From Chlamydomonas sphaeroides (taxonomy: Eukaryota > Chlorophyta > Chlorophyceae > Chlamydomonadales > Chlamydomonadaceae): 40,479 nucleotides of DNA. Under the pieces are notes generated by a model. It did no database searches, was not told where the DNA came from, and saw only the letters and a list, made by a program, of their open reading frames with translations. Shown in pieces: positions 1-10,861 of this stretch. The DNA is taken from NCBI GenBank assembly GCA_001662425.1, contig BDDC01000880.1, positions 1 through 40,479 of the forward strand. The letters run 5' to 3'. The translations under genes and the position numbers were made by a program. Position 1 is the first letter of the stretch, and each line of letters begins with the position of its first letter.

Positions 1-299
1 GCTGGGCGTGCTCGCCTCATCCGCGCGCGCCGCTTTGTGCTACTGCTTGGATTGGCCTGTCTTGCCTGGCGGTGCTGCCGTGTGCTGTGTGGTGTGCGTG
101 TCCTGACTCTGTGCGCATCGACGTGTAGAGGGGATCACAAAGCTCTACTCCTCCTGCGGGGGGCGGTGTAACGAATTCTTCTTCTTCTTTGGGCCGCCCC
201 TCAGGCCGACCCGTGTGCCTGCGGAGGCATACCCTGGATAAGCAATTATAATAATGCTATTATATTATAAACTATATTTCTTTCCAAGTGTGTGCTGGT
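1..299. other. Left edge; possible 3' end of a plus-strand gene
   Basis: No open frame here is convincing. A TGTAA pentamer on the plus strand at 167-171 is the polyadenylation signal used by green algae, so the first ~180 bases may be the 3' UTR of a gene that lies to the left of the window. An AT-rich patch at about 243-285 stands out from the GC-rich surroundings. The assignment is inferred from the signal alone. Confidence 0.3.
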
Positions 300-545
300 A
301 GCTACCAGCTGACCTGACCTGACCAGCTGACCAAGCTCACTAAGCCAGCTGACCTGACCTGACCTGACCTGACCTGACCTGACCTGACCTGACCTGCTGA
401 CCAAGCTGACCTGACCTGACCAGCTGACCAAGCTGACCTGACCTGACCAGCTGACCAGCTGACCTGACCTGACCAGCTGACCAGCTGACCAAGCTGACCA
501 ACTGACTTGACCCAGCTGACCACAGCTGACCTGAACCGACCAAGC
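300..545. repeat. Tandem repeat built from TGACC and CAGCTGACC units
   Basis: The stretch is an irregular tandem array of the pentamer TGACC (nine or more in a row at about 350-394) mixed with CAGCTGACC and CAAGCTGACC units. All three frames of the minus strand are open, which follows from the repeat and does not indicate a gene. There are no spacers of constant size between unique sequences, so it is not a CRISPR array. It is not the TTTAGGG or TTTTAGGG type of algal telomere. Confidence 0.9.
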
Positions 546-1352
546 TGACCAGACCTCAGCCGGCGAAGGCTGTTGTAGTCCAGAGGGCGCGCAGTGCGCT
601 AGCTAGGGCGCTGGGTCCGCCGGGGCCTGAGTATCAGGGGCTTGTGGCCAGGGGCCGCGCGCCGGCAGCGGGTGGCCAGGGGGGCACGTCCCACCCGTCG
701 GGTGCCGCGGGGTGCACACTGCGCGGCGCTGGGGCGGCGCTGGGGAAGGGGGATGCCTGCGCTGCAGGGCCGGAGGGCTCGCCGGGAGGCTGGCGGGTTC
801 TGCCGGGTGCTGGCTGGGGACGCCGGCGGCTTCTTGGTGGCGTGCAGCCGGGAGGAGCCGGCTCCCTGCTCGTTCCGCCCCCGGTGCCTTCTACCCCACG
901 GCGGCGCTGCGCTGGCGGGTCCACAGCAGCGCCCCAGAGCACCGCCCCGCCCGGCACGCCGCCCTCGTCCCGGCCTCCTTCCATTGCTGCCAGAGCGGGC
1001 ACAGGAGGACAGGGCAGTAACCATTGATAGACAGAGAGTGCGCGCGCAGAGTTCTAACGCACCAACGGCCGTGTCATCAACGGCCGCACTCACGGTTTAC
1101 CCCCACTTTATGCACACCGGCGCCGCCGCACCAACCCCATTCGCCCTCACCCAGCTCAGGCCACCGACCCTGCCTGCGGCAGGTAGGCCCCGGACGCGTG
1201 TCCCAGCGCCCCCTGCCCTCCCCTAGCGCGCAGCCCCCTTGGCTGCCATTAATGGCGGTTGTCTCATCCCCCGTATACTTAAGAACCAGTGTAGCCCGCT
1301 CGACTCCAGCTGTATGTCATCTCATTCTCTCACTCTTGCGCAGCTCGCCGTG
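546..1352. other. Non-coding stretch downstream of the CCDC148-like gene
   Basis: Several overlapping frames stay open because the GC content leaves few stops. None has a plausible start, splice sites or protein-like composition. It is most simply the 3' UTR and downstream spacer of the minus-strand gene ending at 1353. I found no TGTAA signal on the minus strand here, so the transcript end is not defined. Confidence 0.4.
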
Positions 1353-4300
1353 TCAGCGGGGCGCCATCGCGCCGCGCTGCTCGCTGGTCATATTGTCGGG
1401 CCGCGGGATGCCCGCGGGCCGGGCCGCCGCGATGGCCCTGCGCCCGTAGTCCGTCTCGTGCAGCCCCATGCGGGCCAGCGCCTCCATCACCTGGCAGGGC
1501 GCGCATGTACCAGGAGGGGGCAACGACGCAGTTGCAAACCGGGAGGGGACGAACGAGGGGCGAGCACACAGCTGGCGCGATGGGAGGGCGCTGGTGCCGC
1601 CAGCCCGGCTTTCTCTACACCACGCCGCCGCCTCCCGTTCCGCCCCAAAGCCTCCGGCCAGCCGCCTAGCCGGGGGCCGCAAACCCAGGCCCCCGGCACC
1701 CTTCCCTTTCCCAAGCCCGGACACACCTTGAAGCGCTGGTCCTTGACCACCTGGTCGGTGGTGTAGCCGTTGACCGAGCGGAAGGCGCCCTCGGCCTTGT
1801 CCGTCACGGCGGCGCTGGCAGCCGTGGGCGCAAGCACGCGTGCCGGGTCGGCGGCGACCTCGGGCGCCACCAGTGCGCGCAGCCGGTCCAGCCGCGCCTG
1901 CCGGGCCTCCTCCTCCTCCGCCAGCGCCTGCTCCCGCTCCTGCGCGGCGACGAGCGGCATGGGGGATGGCATCGCAGGTTGCGACAGCCGGGTTGTTGGC
2001 CCGGTGCCAGGCACGCTTTCTCCTCCTGTTCCTCTTCCGAGCTGGCCTGCAAGCCAGTCCTTCTCCTCGCGTGCCATGCACCTACGCACCGCACACACCA
2101 CTGCCTGCCCCTCCGGGTTCCAGCCCCCGCACACACCTTGGCCCGCTCCACGCGCTCCATGTACTCGGCGTGCCGCGCCTCCACGCGCTCCTTGTTGTGG
2201 GCCGACACCGCCTCCAGCGCCGCCAGCGCCTCGCGCTCCACCTCGGCGGCCACGGCGGCTCGTTCCGCGGCCTGGCGCTCCAGCTCCGCCCTGGCCGGGG
2301 TTGGAGTATGTCAAGGGGGCCGGCGGGCGAGGGAGCAGCAGGTCACATCAGGGCCCAGGAGCCGGCGGCGATGGCTGGCGCAGTGGCGGCTCTCAGGGAG
2401 GTCTGGCCGCGCCGCTGCCAAAAGGACGGCGGGCGTTGTGCGAATCGTTCCCCAGTCCCTGCGCCCAAGCCCAAGGGGGCGCCCACCGGTAGGCGGCCAG
2501 CAGCTCCTTCTGCGCGGACCGCTCCTGCCGCTCGGCCGCCTCCAGTGCGATGCGCGCCTGCCGCTCGGCCGCCTCGCGCGCGCCGCGCTCCGCAGCCGCA
2601 ACGTGCTCCTCCAGGGCCCGCTCCGCGCGGCGCTCCTGGAGGGGCGGGGCAGAGCAGGGAGGACGGCAGTGGCGCACCGAGGGAGGGAGGAAGTGGTCTA
2701 GCAATCTCAGCCGGGAGGTCAGCATACACATATTGGTACGCGGGCTGTGTCCCTGTTTGTCAACACACACACCCAGAAACATCTCTCACGCTCCCATCAA
2801 TGACCCAGAGCTCGCACCCCCAACCTCCCTCGCCGCACCTGGAGCTCCTCTGCCGCCCGCTCCCGCACCAGCTCCACCACCAGCCTGTGCCGCAACGGGG
2901 GTTGGATGAGCAGCATACCACAGGGCAGGGGGCCCCCGGGAAGGTGGCCATCGGCGGGCCACACGGGCGGCACCAGCATGGGCCCTCGAGCCAGCAGGCG
3001 GAGGCCTCTTCATGATGCCATCTCTGGCGCACAAGCTCGGGTGCGGCTGGCCCGCTGCGTGCTGCCTCACCCCGCTGCACTGCGCTGGGTGCCCACACAA
3101 CGCACCTGTCGGCCGCCTCCTCCGCCTGCGCCAGGAACAGCGTCTCGCTCTCCTGCGGCGCAGGGTGCAAAAACAAGCACAAGGGGTGAGGGTAGAGCCG
3201 TGAATGACCCCCGGACAATCCGCCGCTGCGCCTGCGGTCGAGTGCTGTGCGCCAGCCACGCAGTTTTGCCCCCTACACTCGCTGCCCCAGCCGGCCCTCC
3301 CCGTCGCCTCCGCGACCTGCCCTCTCTTCCCCTCCCCTTCCCTCCCTTTCCCGTCCCTATCCCCTGCCCCACCTGCAGAACGGCGCTGCTGTCCTCCAGG
3401 AACTGCCGTCGCTCGCGCTCCCAGCCCTCGGCCAGGTCCCTGCGCCGCCGCGCCACCAGCCGCGAGGCGGTGGTCCAGTCGTCGTGCACCATGACCTCGG
3501 CCGCAGAGCGGCGGCCCGGCAGCAGCCCCGCGATGCGGCCCATGACGGCCTCGCGGTTGGTGGGCCTGCAGCGGAGGGGGGGAGCGGGGCGGAGGGGCGG
3601 GGGGCGCCAGGAGGTTGAGAGGCGGGGCACGTGGAAGCACACAGGGTGTTCAAGTGTTGAGTAGAACAGAACCCCACACGCGGCACAGAATGCCCCGGGT
3701 AGAGTGGCGCGTCGGTGTGCGCGTGTCACCCTGGGCTGCGGAGGAGGGCCAACACAGCGACACGGCAGCGCCCTACCCGCTTGCCAACCCCTGTGCCCGC
3801 AGCTGCCCAGCTCCACGCCCCACCCCTGGCCCCCACGCCTGGGGCCCCTGCTCCCACCTCCCCTTCCCGCCCACCCCCCGCCTCACTTGGCGCTGGGCCC
3901 CGCGCCCGCCTCCTTCATCAGCCGCTCCCGGTGCCGCAGGAAGGCGCTGTGCTCGTCCGAGCTCCAGCCGCCGAAGCCGCCCAGCAGCCAGGCCGCACTG
4001 CCCGGCAGGCCGCCTCCCGTGCCGCTGCTGCGCCGGGGCCCGCCCGGCCCCTGCGCCGCCAGCAGCGCCTCCGCCTGCGCCTCGTCCTCGGGCAGCGCCT
4101 CCAGCTCGCCTGCCCCCGCCCCCGGCCCGGCCCTGCCTGACAGGGCGCGCTTGGGCACCACCACGGGCTGCAGCGCGCGTGAGACCAGGGCAGGCCCGCC
4201 TGCTGCTGCCCGAGCAGCCGGCGAGCCCCGGCCGGCTGGCGGGCCAGGGGAGCCGCCGCCCGGCGCCGCCGCGGAGCCCCGGCCGCCGCGGCCGGCTGTG

Positions 4301-6484
4301 GACGCCGCGCCGCGGCCTGCGCCGGGGGAGCCTGCGGCGGCGGCGCCGCGGCCGGCGGCTGCACCGGAGCGGCGTGCGCCCGCCAGGCCTCGGGCTGCGG
4401 GGGCGCCGTGGCCGGCGGCGGCCGAGCTGGGCCCGGCCGTGAGGGAGGCGGCGGTGCGCTCCGCCTCAAGCCGCCACGTCTCCATGCGCTCCGCGTGCTT
4501 GCCCTGGCGCGGTGTGGCAGCGGCAGGTGACAGCGCCAGCGGCGGCAGGGCCATGTGAGGTCACATAGGAGCATGGCTCGGTGGTCGCGCGGCCGGGAGC
4601 AGCAGGGGAGCGTCCCTGCGGCGCCCTCGCCACACGGCCCGCTGCCATCCAGTACCGCGGTTTGCAGCGCCGCGGAAGCCAACCCGGTGCGGCTGGCTGG
4701 GGGGGGGGCCGTTGGCATCAAGCATACGCATTGAGCCGCGCGTTCCTGCGGCCCTTTAGACATGCGCGCTAGCCCACCCCTCACCTGCAGCGCCGCCAGC
4801 ACCTCCCGGATGCGGTCCTTGATGTCGGCAGAAGCCAGCGGGAAGCTGCGGGAGCCGATCACGCAAACAGGAGGAAGAGGCGGGAGGCTGGAGGCGGCGG
4901 CATTGCTGTGGTCATAGGACGAGACCAGGGCGTGCTGCAGGACCAGAGCAAGGCGTCGCGGCGCCGAGCGGCAGCTGGCTGAGCGCCCCGGTGCAGCACC
5001 CAGAGCACCGCTGACAGCCCGGAGACCGACCCTTGCTGGCGGCAGAGCCGTGCGTGGGCGAGCGTGCTGCGGCGCTCCAGCCCCCTCCCTCCCTCTGTCC
5101 CATCGTGCCAGCCCCCTCCCTCCCTCTTCCCCACCATGCTAGCCCCCTCGCCCCCTCCGCCCCACCGTGCCAGTCCCCTCCCTCCCTGTCCCCCACCGTT
5201 CCAGCAGCCGCTCCAGCTCCTCGCCGTCCTCCTCAGCCGAGCCCGGCCCGGCGCCCAGCGCCAGCTCGGCCCCCGCTCCGGCGCTGCCTCCCAGGCCCTC
5301 GGCCACGCCGCCCGCGCCCATGAGCGCCGAGGGCCAGGCATCGCGCAATTGCGAGCTCAGCAGGGCGGCCTCCCTGGGAGATGGGGAGCAGTGGTGCACC
5401 CGTCAATCACGCGTCCGCAAGAGCACGCCGCAGACTCCAGCCCACTCCAGTCCCGCTCCTGTGGTCAACCGCCCCCGGTGCCAGGCCGCCACACTCACTC
5501 TTGCAGCTGCGCCAGCACGGTGTGCAGCTCCTGACTAACCGCCTGCATCTCGCCCTGCGCTCGGGTGGCCGCGTGGTCGGCGAGGCGCACGGCGGGGCGT
5601 CACGGCGTCGCAGCAGCAAGCGCGTGCCCTGGGCCCCGGGTTGCTCGCTGCCTAGATGCCCGCGCCAGCTCTGACTTGGGGACGGCTGGCGGCGCGCCAC
5701 AAGCTGCCGGCTTGGGCCGCTGGCTGGAGTCCCTGGAAGCTGCTGCGACTGTCGGGGCAGGCGTGCAGTCCGGTGCTGTTGGCACGCGCGCCGGCCCCAG
5801 CCTGACCTTGAGCGCTCCCGCCTCGGGCGAGAACTGCGCCGGCGCGCCGTAGGCCTTGTAGCTTCCGTGCACCGAGGTCAGCCCGCGGACCAGGCCACGC
5901 AGGCGGGCGCGCTCCGACCGGCACGCCTCCGCCTGGCGGTACAGCTCCGAGGCGCTGTCGGCCGTCTCCGTTAGCTCCACGCATCCCGGCTGGTGCGGCA
6001 GGTGGTTGAGGCAGGACACGAGGTCGCGCTCCGCTTCATCGTGCTCCGTCTGCGGTTATGGGAGGGGGCGGAACGCAGGGGTATGGGTGCGGGTTGGGTG
6101 TGGGTGCGTGTCTCCTGGACAACGGGGTGCTGACTGGTGCCAACGGAGCCCGGCCGCCCCACCTGCAGCTGCTGGAACGCCAGCAGCCACTCGGTCTTGG
6201 CTGCGGAGGCCCCGAGCTTGCCGCGCTGCTCTGCGACGAATCCCTGTGGAGCGGGGCGAGGCAGGAAGAGCAGCGGCATGCGCACGGGCCGGCGTGAGCA
6301 AGGGGGACATGGGTGTACCCAACCAGTTCCTCGGCGACCGTACCTTGAGCTTGTTGGCCTTTTCAAGGATGTCGCCACCGGGTCCGCTGCCGAGCAGCGA
6401 GGCTGGCGAGAAGTTCGGGTCAGCCTTGAGCTTCCGAAGTAGCGCAATGTCAGCGCGTGGCCCGCGGTTCGAGCTTCTCGACAT
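1353..6484 (-). CDS. CCDC148: Coiled-coil protein of the CCDC148 family (ciliary)
   Basis: I assembled 14 exons on the minus strand: 6344-6484, 6163-6243, 5807-6049, 5499-5554, 5197-5373, 4785-4845, 3887-4503, 3373-3565, 3106-3152, 2839-2884, 2487-2635, 2137-2290, 1727-1939 and 1353-1490. Together they give 771 residues with consistent phase. The ATG at 6482-6484 opens a charged N-terminus. The centre is an Ala/Gly/Pro-rich insert (about 260-430), followed by long Glu/Arg/Ala coiled coil (about 520-690). The family call rests on the last ~115 residues: a DPARVLAPT segment, NGYTTDQVVKDQRFK and ALARMGLHETDYGR resemble the conserved C-terminus of CCDC148 proteins, as I recall them. CCDC148 is linked to cilia; its molecular role is not established. 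The acceptors of exons 4 and 6 have alternatives; exon 6 could also start at the AG before 4888. The protein is longer than animal homologues (about 590) because of the low-complexity insert. Confidence 0.75.
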
Positions 6485-7450
6485 CTTAAGTGCAACGGAC
6501 TATGCTAATCTTGTATTCGGTACTGCATTGGCGCCGCAGCAAAGTACTCGCTTTCGCCAGACATTATGTCAGTGCTGGCACTACTCGCTACATACCGCTG
6601 ATAGTTCAAGAGTACTTATGAGTTTCGTTGCTGTTTGCGCAGAGACTTGCAGCGAGAAGGACAGGTCAGTGCCCTTGGCACGCACCAAGCTGCGGCCCCC
6701 TCCAACTCCCCTCGACCGCTATGCAGTGGTCATCACTGTTCAATTGCTATGCATTGATCATCGCTGTTCCTTATAGCATCCCGCCCCTCTTCATAACTTA
6801 TATCCCTGCAGTTGCCATTGTTACAGTGCAACAAAAAGTCGTGGCTATGCCACTCTTGCTCGTGAACTGCGCCTCCTTCCCTGCCTACCGCGGGCGCCAT
6901 CCCGCCCTGCCCTTCGACGTGCATCTGTCCTGTCCTGGCTGTTATTGCTCGGCATGCCTCTAGACACGCAGCATGCCGCGGCATGGCTCCACCAACAACG
7001 CCCTGCTGCCGCCTCGTATACACGCACCAGCATGCCGCCGGCGCTAAGAAACATCCCCACTCGCACACAACCGCGATCAATGTGTAGCCGAACCTGGGCG
7101 AATACCCTCAGCATAGCGGCCGCCCGGCCGTGCGAAACGTTCCCGGCTCACTCCCCGGGCCCCGGTGCCTCGCGCGACGCACCTGCCTTGCCACCACGCT
7201 GCATCCCACACCGGATTTGCCCGACCCACATTGCAGTAGCGCTCGCGGCGGCGAGCATGCAACCGCTCTTCCCCGCTGCCCCGCTCCCACGCTCGAAACC
7301 TCGCCAAGCTCTCAGCTGTGCCTGGGCGCCCCCTGGCGCCGCGCATCCGCCCGCCGCTGCTCCTCCGGCCAGGCGCGCCGCCCGCCGCCGCGGCAGGCGG
7401 CCGCCGTCCAGCAGCAGCTGCTGCTGCGTCCTAGATTCTAGGCCAGCAGC
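6485..7450. other. Intergenic: FLP 3' UTR and CCDC148-like promoter
   Basis: This spacer has visibly lower GC than the flanking genes, mainly at 6490-6880. Plus-strand TTACA at 6821-6825 reads TGTAA on the minus strand and is the best candidate poly(A) signal for the FLP gene, giving a 3' UTR of about 630 nt. The part next to 6484 must hold the promoter and 5' UTR of the CCDC148-like gene; I see no clear TATA element. No open frame here has coding character. Confidence 0.45.
6821..6825 (-). terminator. TGTAA polyadenylation signal, candidate for FLP
   Basis: TGTAA on the minus strand lies about 626 nt downstream of the FLP stop codon. TGTAA is the usual green-algal poly(A) signal. No nearer copy was seen between this site and the stop. 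Confidence 0.4.
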
Positions 7451-10400
7451 TTAGATGGGGCCCTCCTTGTTCATCTGCGCAATGTACTTGTCGTAGTACT
7501 CGGCCGCCTTCTCGAACTCGCCCATGTCCGTGTAGCAGTCGGCCATGGTGCCGTACGCGTCGGCGTCGCCTGGAGGGGGCGCACGCCGGGCGCCGGACGG
7601 CGGGGCGCGTGTGTGTGACCAGGTATTGCCCTTCCCCCGGCGCAATCCCAGCCCTACCCAAGCGGTCGCTGCAGCGGCGCCAGCCAAGGCCCTCTGGTGC
7701 TGCCCAGTTGGGCTTGCCCTCCATCCATGCCGCTGCAAGCCTGTGTCACCCCCGCCGTCTCAACACAACCCCGAGGGCCCGTGTGCCTTTCTGGCGACAA
7801 CTCCCCTGTGCACCTCACCTGGCCTGGCGCGAGGGCTGCTGTGCCCATGCAGCTGCTTGCCATGCCCTGCCAAGCCCCTTCCTCGTGAACCACGTCGCAA
7901 CAGCTGGGCGCAGGCCGCCCCGCTCACCGGTGAACTCCTTGATGTCCTTGCTGATGGACAGCACCTGCTCCAGGTGCTTGATAGCCTGGCGGTACTGGTG
8001 CGTCAGGCGGCAAGACGCAGCCAGGCCACGCTGCGCGCGGCGCTCCTGGACCTACGGCGGGAAGGGCAAGGCCACAAGTCACAACCCACTTAAAGCCACA
8101 CTCTCCACCACAGGGTGGCTGGCAGCACGACAACGGGGCTGCCTGTTTGGCGGCAGACCCGCGCAACTGCCCCTCGCCTACCGGCCCGCCGCCAGCCGCC
8201 GCCAGCCTCATGCCCTGCCCCGCACACGCAGCCTCCGCCCCAACCCACCCCTCTATCCCCGTACCTTGCCCACCAGCCCCTTCACCGAAGGGCTACAAAC
8301 CCGCGTGAACGCCACTATCATGCCACGCCCAGCGTGGCTAGCGGGCTGGAACCCAGCACGCTCGCCACACCCTTCACGCCGCGCCAGCCTCCTCCTTCGC
8401 ACTCAGCCCTCATATCATAGTCGCCAACATCCTTTTGACGTTAACCGAGTTGCATCGTCAACGTGCAAATGCAAGAAACGAGGGCCGCGGCGCACCTTGT
8501 CCGCCAGCGCCTTGGACAGCATGAGCGCCTTCTCGAAGCGCACCATCGCGCCCGCGCCGTTCTTCTCCTTAAGCAGCCGCTTGCCTGCCGCCAGAAGCAC
8601 AAGGGAGGGCGGCGCAGTCCGTCAGCCAGCCTGGCCCAGCTGCCCTCGAGCACAGGCGCGCACAACGCCAGCCGGCACGCGCCACCGCAGTGCCTTGGGC
8701 AGCAGTAGAGGGCGCTGGCATGCTTGCTTGGCCTCAAGCGGGCGGGGTCCTGCGAGCCCGCGCCTCCCCGGCCCCCGGCACGCACCCGCGCGCAGGGCCT
8801 CCTTGCACGAGAGCTGGTCGCTGCTCAGCTCCTCCTCCTCCATGGAGAACAGCGTGTTCATGTTGTCGTTGGAGGGCGCGGCCACGGGAGCGGCCACGGG
8901 AGCGGGAGGAGGGGCCGCCACCACCACCGTCGCGGCGGCGGGCGCCACCGGCGCAGCGACGGCGCCGTTGTCGCGCGAGGGCACCAGCGAGCGGCCCGCG
9001 GGCGCGGGTGGTGCGTAGGACAGGCCTGCACAAGTTCAGGGATGGGGCGGCGCCGAGCTTAGCTGGCCGCGCTCCGCCACATCAGTATTTAATAATGCGC
9101 CAGCCCGGGCTAGCTATTCCACGCCCCGATGGGTTCCTCTCCGCCGGGTTTCAGCATCCATGCCGCCCCTTGCGTTCCACCAGCTACGCACCCACGACCC
9201 GCCACCGGGCGCCTCCCTCCCCTTCCTCTTCTTCTCCTTCTCCAGGAAAGCGGATTCACGCATGTGGTCTGACCACTCTGGCTGTGAAGGTCTTGCGCCC
9301 CCGCGCTCACTATACCCCTCCCTCCCTCAACCTGCCCCACCCACCCACCCCCCATGCGTCCCTGCAGCCATCCCCGTCTCGCGTCTGGGCTCCTTTACCC
9401 TTGCAACAAAGCTTCAAATGCCTGCCCCCGGCTCCCGCCTGCCCCGACTTGCCGCCTGTCCCCGAATTCCGCCTGCCCCCGGCTCCTGCCTGACTCTGCC
9501 CCTGCCCGCTGCCTGCCCCCGCCCCTCTCACCCGGCGCGTACACGGTGCCGGCGCGCGCCTGCAGGCGCAGGTTGAGGTTGATGGAGCGCAGCTGCTCGT
9601 TGAGCCGCTCCACCTCCTCCTTGCGCTTGCGCGCCGTGACGCCGCCCACTAGCGCGCCAATGAGCGCCACCAGCTCCGTGATACCGACGACGTCCACGCC
9701 AAAGGGCGTCGCGCAGAACTTGCCGTCCTGTCAGGGGTGCAGGGGCGGGGGAAGGGGGGGAACAGGCGGCGCCGCGTGCAGGGCTGGGAGAGTGCTCATG
9801 TGCGTGTGCATCAATAGTATTGAGCAAGATCAAGAGAGTGCGCAGGGGCAAGGCTTGCACATGAAAGAGGAAGGTAGCCCGCGCGGACATGGGCGCATGG
9901 GGGGAAAGCCTGCATGTAGTGCCCAATTGGCCTGGGGCTGCAGGGGCAGACCAAGGAGAGGTGGTACCTGCGAGCGCTTGGCCTCCTCTTCAAACAGCTG
10001 GCGCTCAGCCAGCAGCTGCTGCCGCGCCTCGGCCTCCTTCTCGACGCGCAGGCGGTACAGCTTCTGCTCCTCCTCAGCCAGCAGGCCACTGCAGGGCGGG
10101 TAACAGCGACAATAGTTAGGGAGAGGGGTGATCAAAACTTTGTGGCGGTCAAAAACTGTGCGCACGCTCCGGGTGGGGGTACTGGGCCGCGTGTGTCGCG
10201 AAGCGGTTGTCGCCTTTCCCGACATCAACCCCGGCATGGATCTAGCGCCGGATACGCATATATCGATGCTTGTTAAGGGTTAAGCGGACTCTGGTAGGGC
10301 GTGTGGGCAGCGTGCGTTCGCGGGAGGCCGGCATGCGCGGAGCGCAAGCCTTACCGAGCGCCCGTCGACTGCAGGAAGGCGTCAGCCATGGCCGGCGCAG

Positions 10401-10572
10401 CGACAGCCGATAGTCCAAGGCTGACAAGGCTGCCGATCACCTGCCGGCGTGTAGACTGCTCGCTGTTGCCGCCGGCCTGGCACAGGACAGGTCGCCGAAC
10501 CGCGCTGCGCCCGCTCGGGCCCGCTGGCCGCGAACGCGCTGACTGCGAGCGGAGCTCCTGCTTGAGCTGCAT
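7451..10572 (-). CDS. FLP: FLU-like protein FLP, plastid TPR regulator of chlorophyll synthesis
   Basis: Seven exons (10355-10572, 9968-10088, 9532-9727, 8786-9025, 8496-8584, 7928-8051, 7451-7569) give 368 residues, close to the size of the algal protein. FLU/FLP is a plastid membrane protein that binds glutamyl-tRNA reductase through its TPR domain and shuts down 5-aminolevulinate synthesis in the dark. In order, the protein shows a basic plastid-targeting N-terminus, a second hydrophobic stretch (about 46-63) preceded by RR at 42-43 and ending in an AMA-type cleavage site, a Glu-rich helix (74-113), a membrane helix (about 124-145), a coiled coil starting RKRKEEVERLNEQL, a Pro/Ala linker (179-240), and three TPR units up to the C-terminus ending NKEGPI. 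The ATG at 10570-10572 is the first in frame. In Chlamydomonas, FLP isoforms differ by a short segment between coiled coil and TPR; that region falls around the 506-nt third intron here. Confidence 0.88.
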
Positions 10573-10861
10573 CTTGTCCGGGAGCAAACCCAATAACAGG
10601 AAAGTAGTTTGCGCAAGCGGCAGCGACGACTAGATCCTATGCGTGCAGTTGAAAGCTTATATGAAAGTATAGCGAAATTGTCTGTAATTGACGCGCTGCT
10701 CTATAAATTTGTCGAGAGATTCGGGTACCATCGCCCCTGGCCCGATACGCCAGCGCCCGTCAAACTCAACCCTTGCTTCTCGTTGATGGCTTACATATCC
10801 AACGCGGCGTTTGGGTTGCGCAAGTTTCTCAGCTCACTTGGCACGCCTCCGCGCCCACGCC
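10573..10861. other. FLP promoter and 3' end of the large unknown gene
   Basis: This compact spacer holds the 5' region of FLP and the 3' UTR of the upstream minus-strand gene. AT content rises at 10640-10730, just upstream of the FLP start, which suits a promoter. No gene is seen here. Confidence 0.5.
10791..10795 (-). terminator. TGTAA polyadenylation signal of the large unknown gene
   Basis: Plus-strand TTACA reads TGTAA on the minus strand, 67 nt past the stop at 10862. The signal and spacing fit green-algal mRNA 3' ends and support the orientation and end of the large gene. Confidence 0.65.

Noticed and set aside
300..545. CRISPR array or telomere repeat
   Set aside because: Units are directly abutting with no unique spacers, and the unit is unlike algal telomere repeats.
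1840..3015. Long plus-strand open frame opposite the CCDC148-like gene
   Set aside because: It is Pro/Ala/Arg-rich and mirrors exons and introns of the minus-strand gene; a GC-rich genome leaves the antisense frame open.
7609..9018. Plus-strand open frame of about 470 codons
   Set aside because: It runs antisense through FLP exons and introns, and its composition is typical of a shadow frame.
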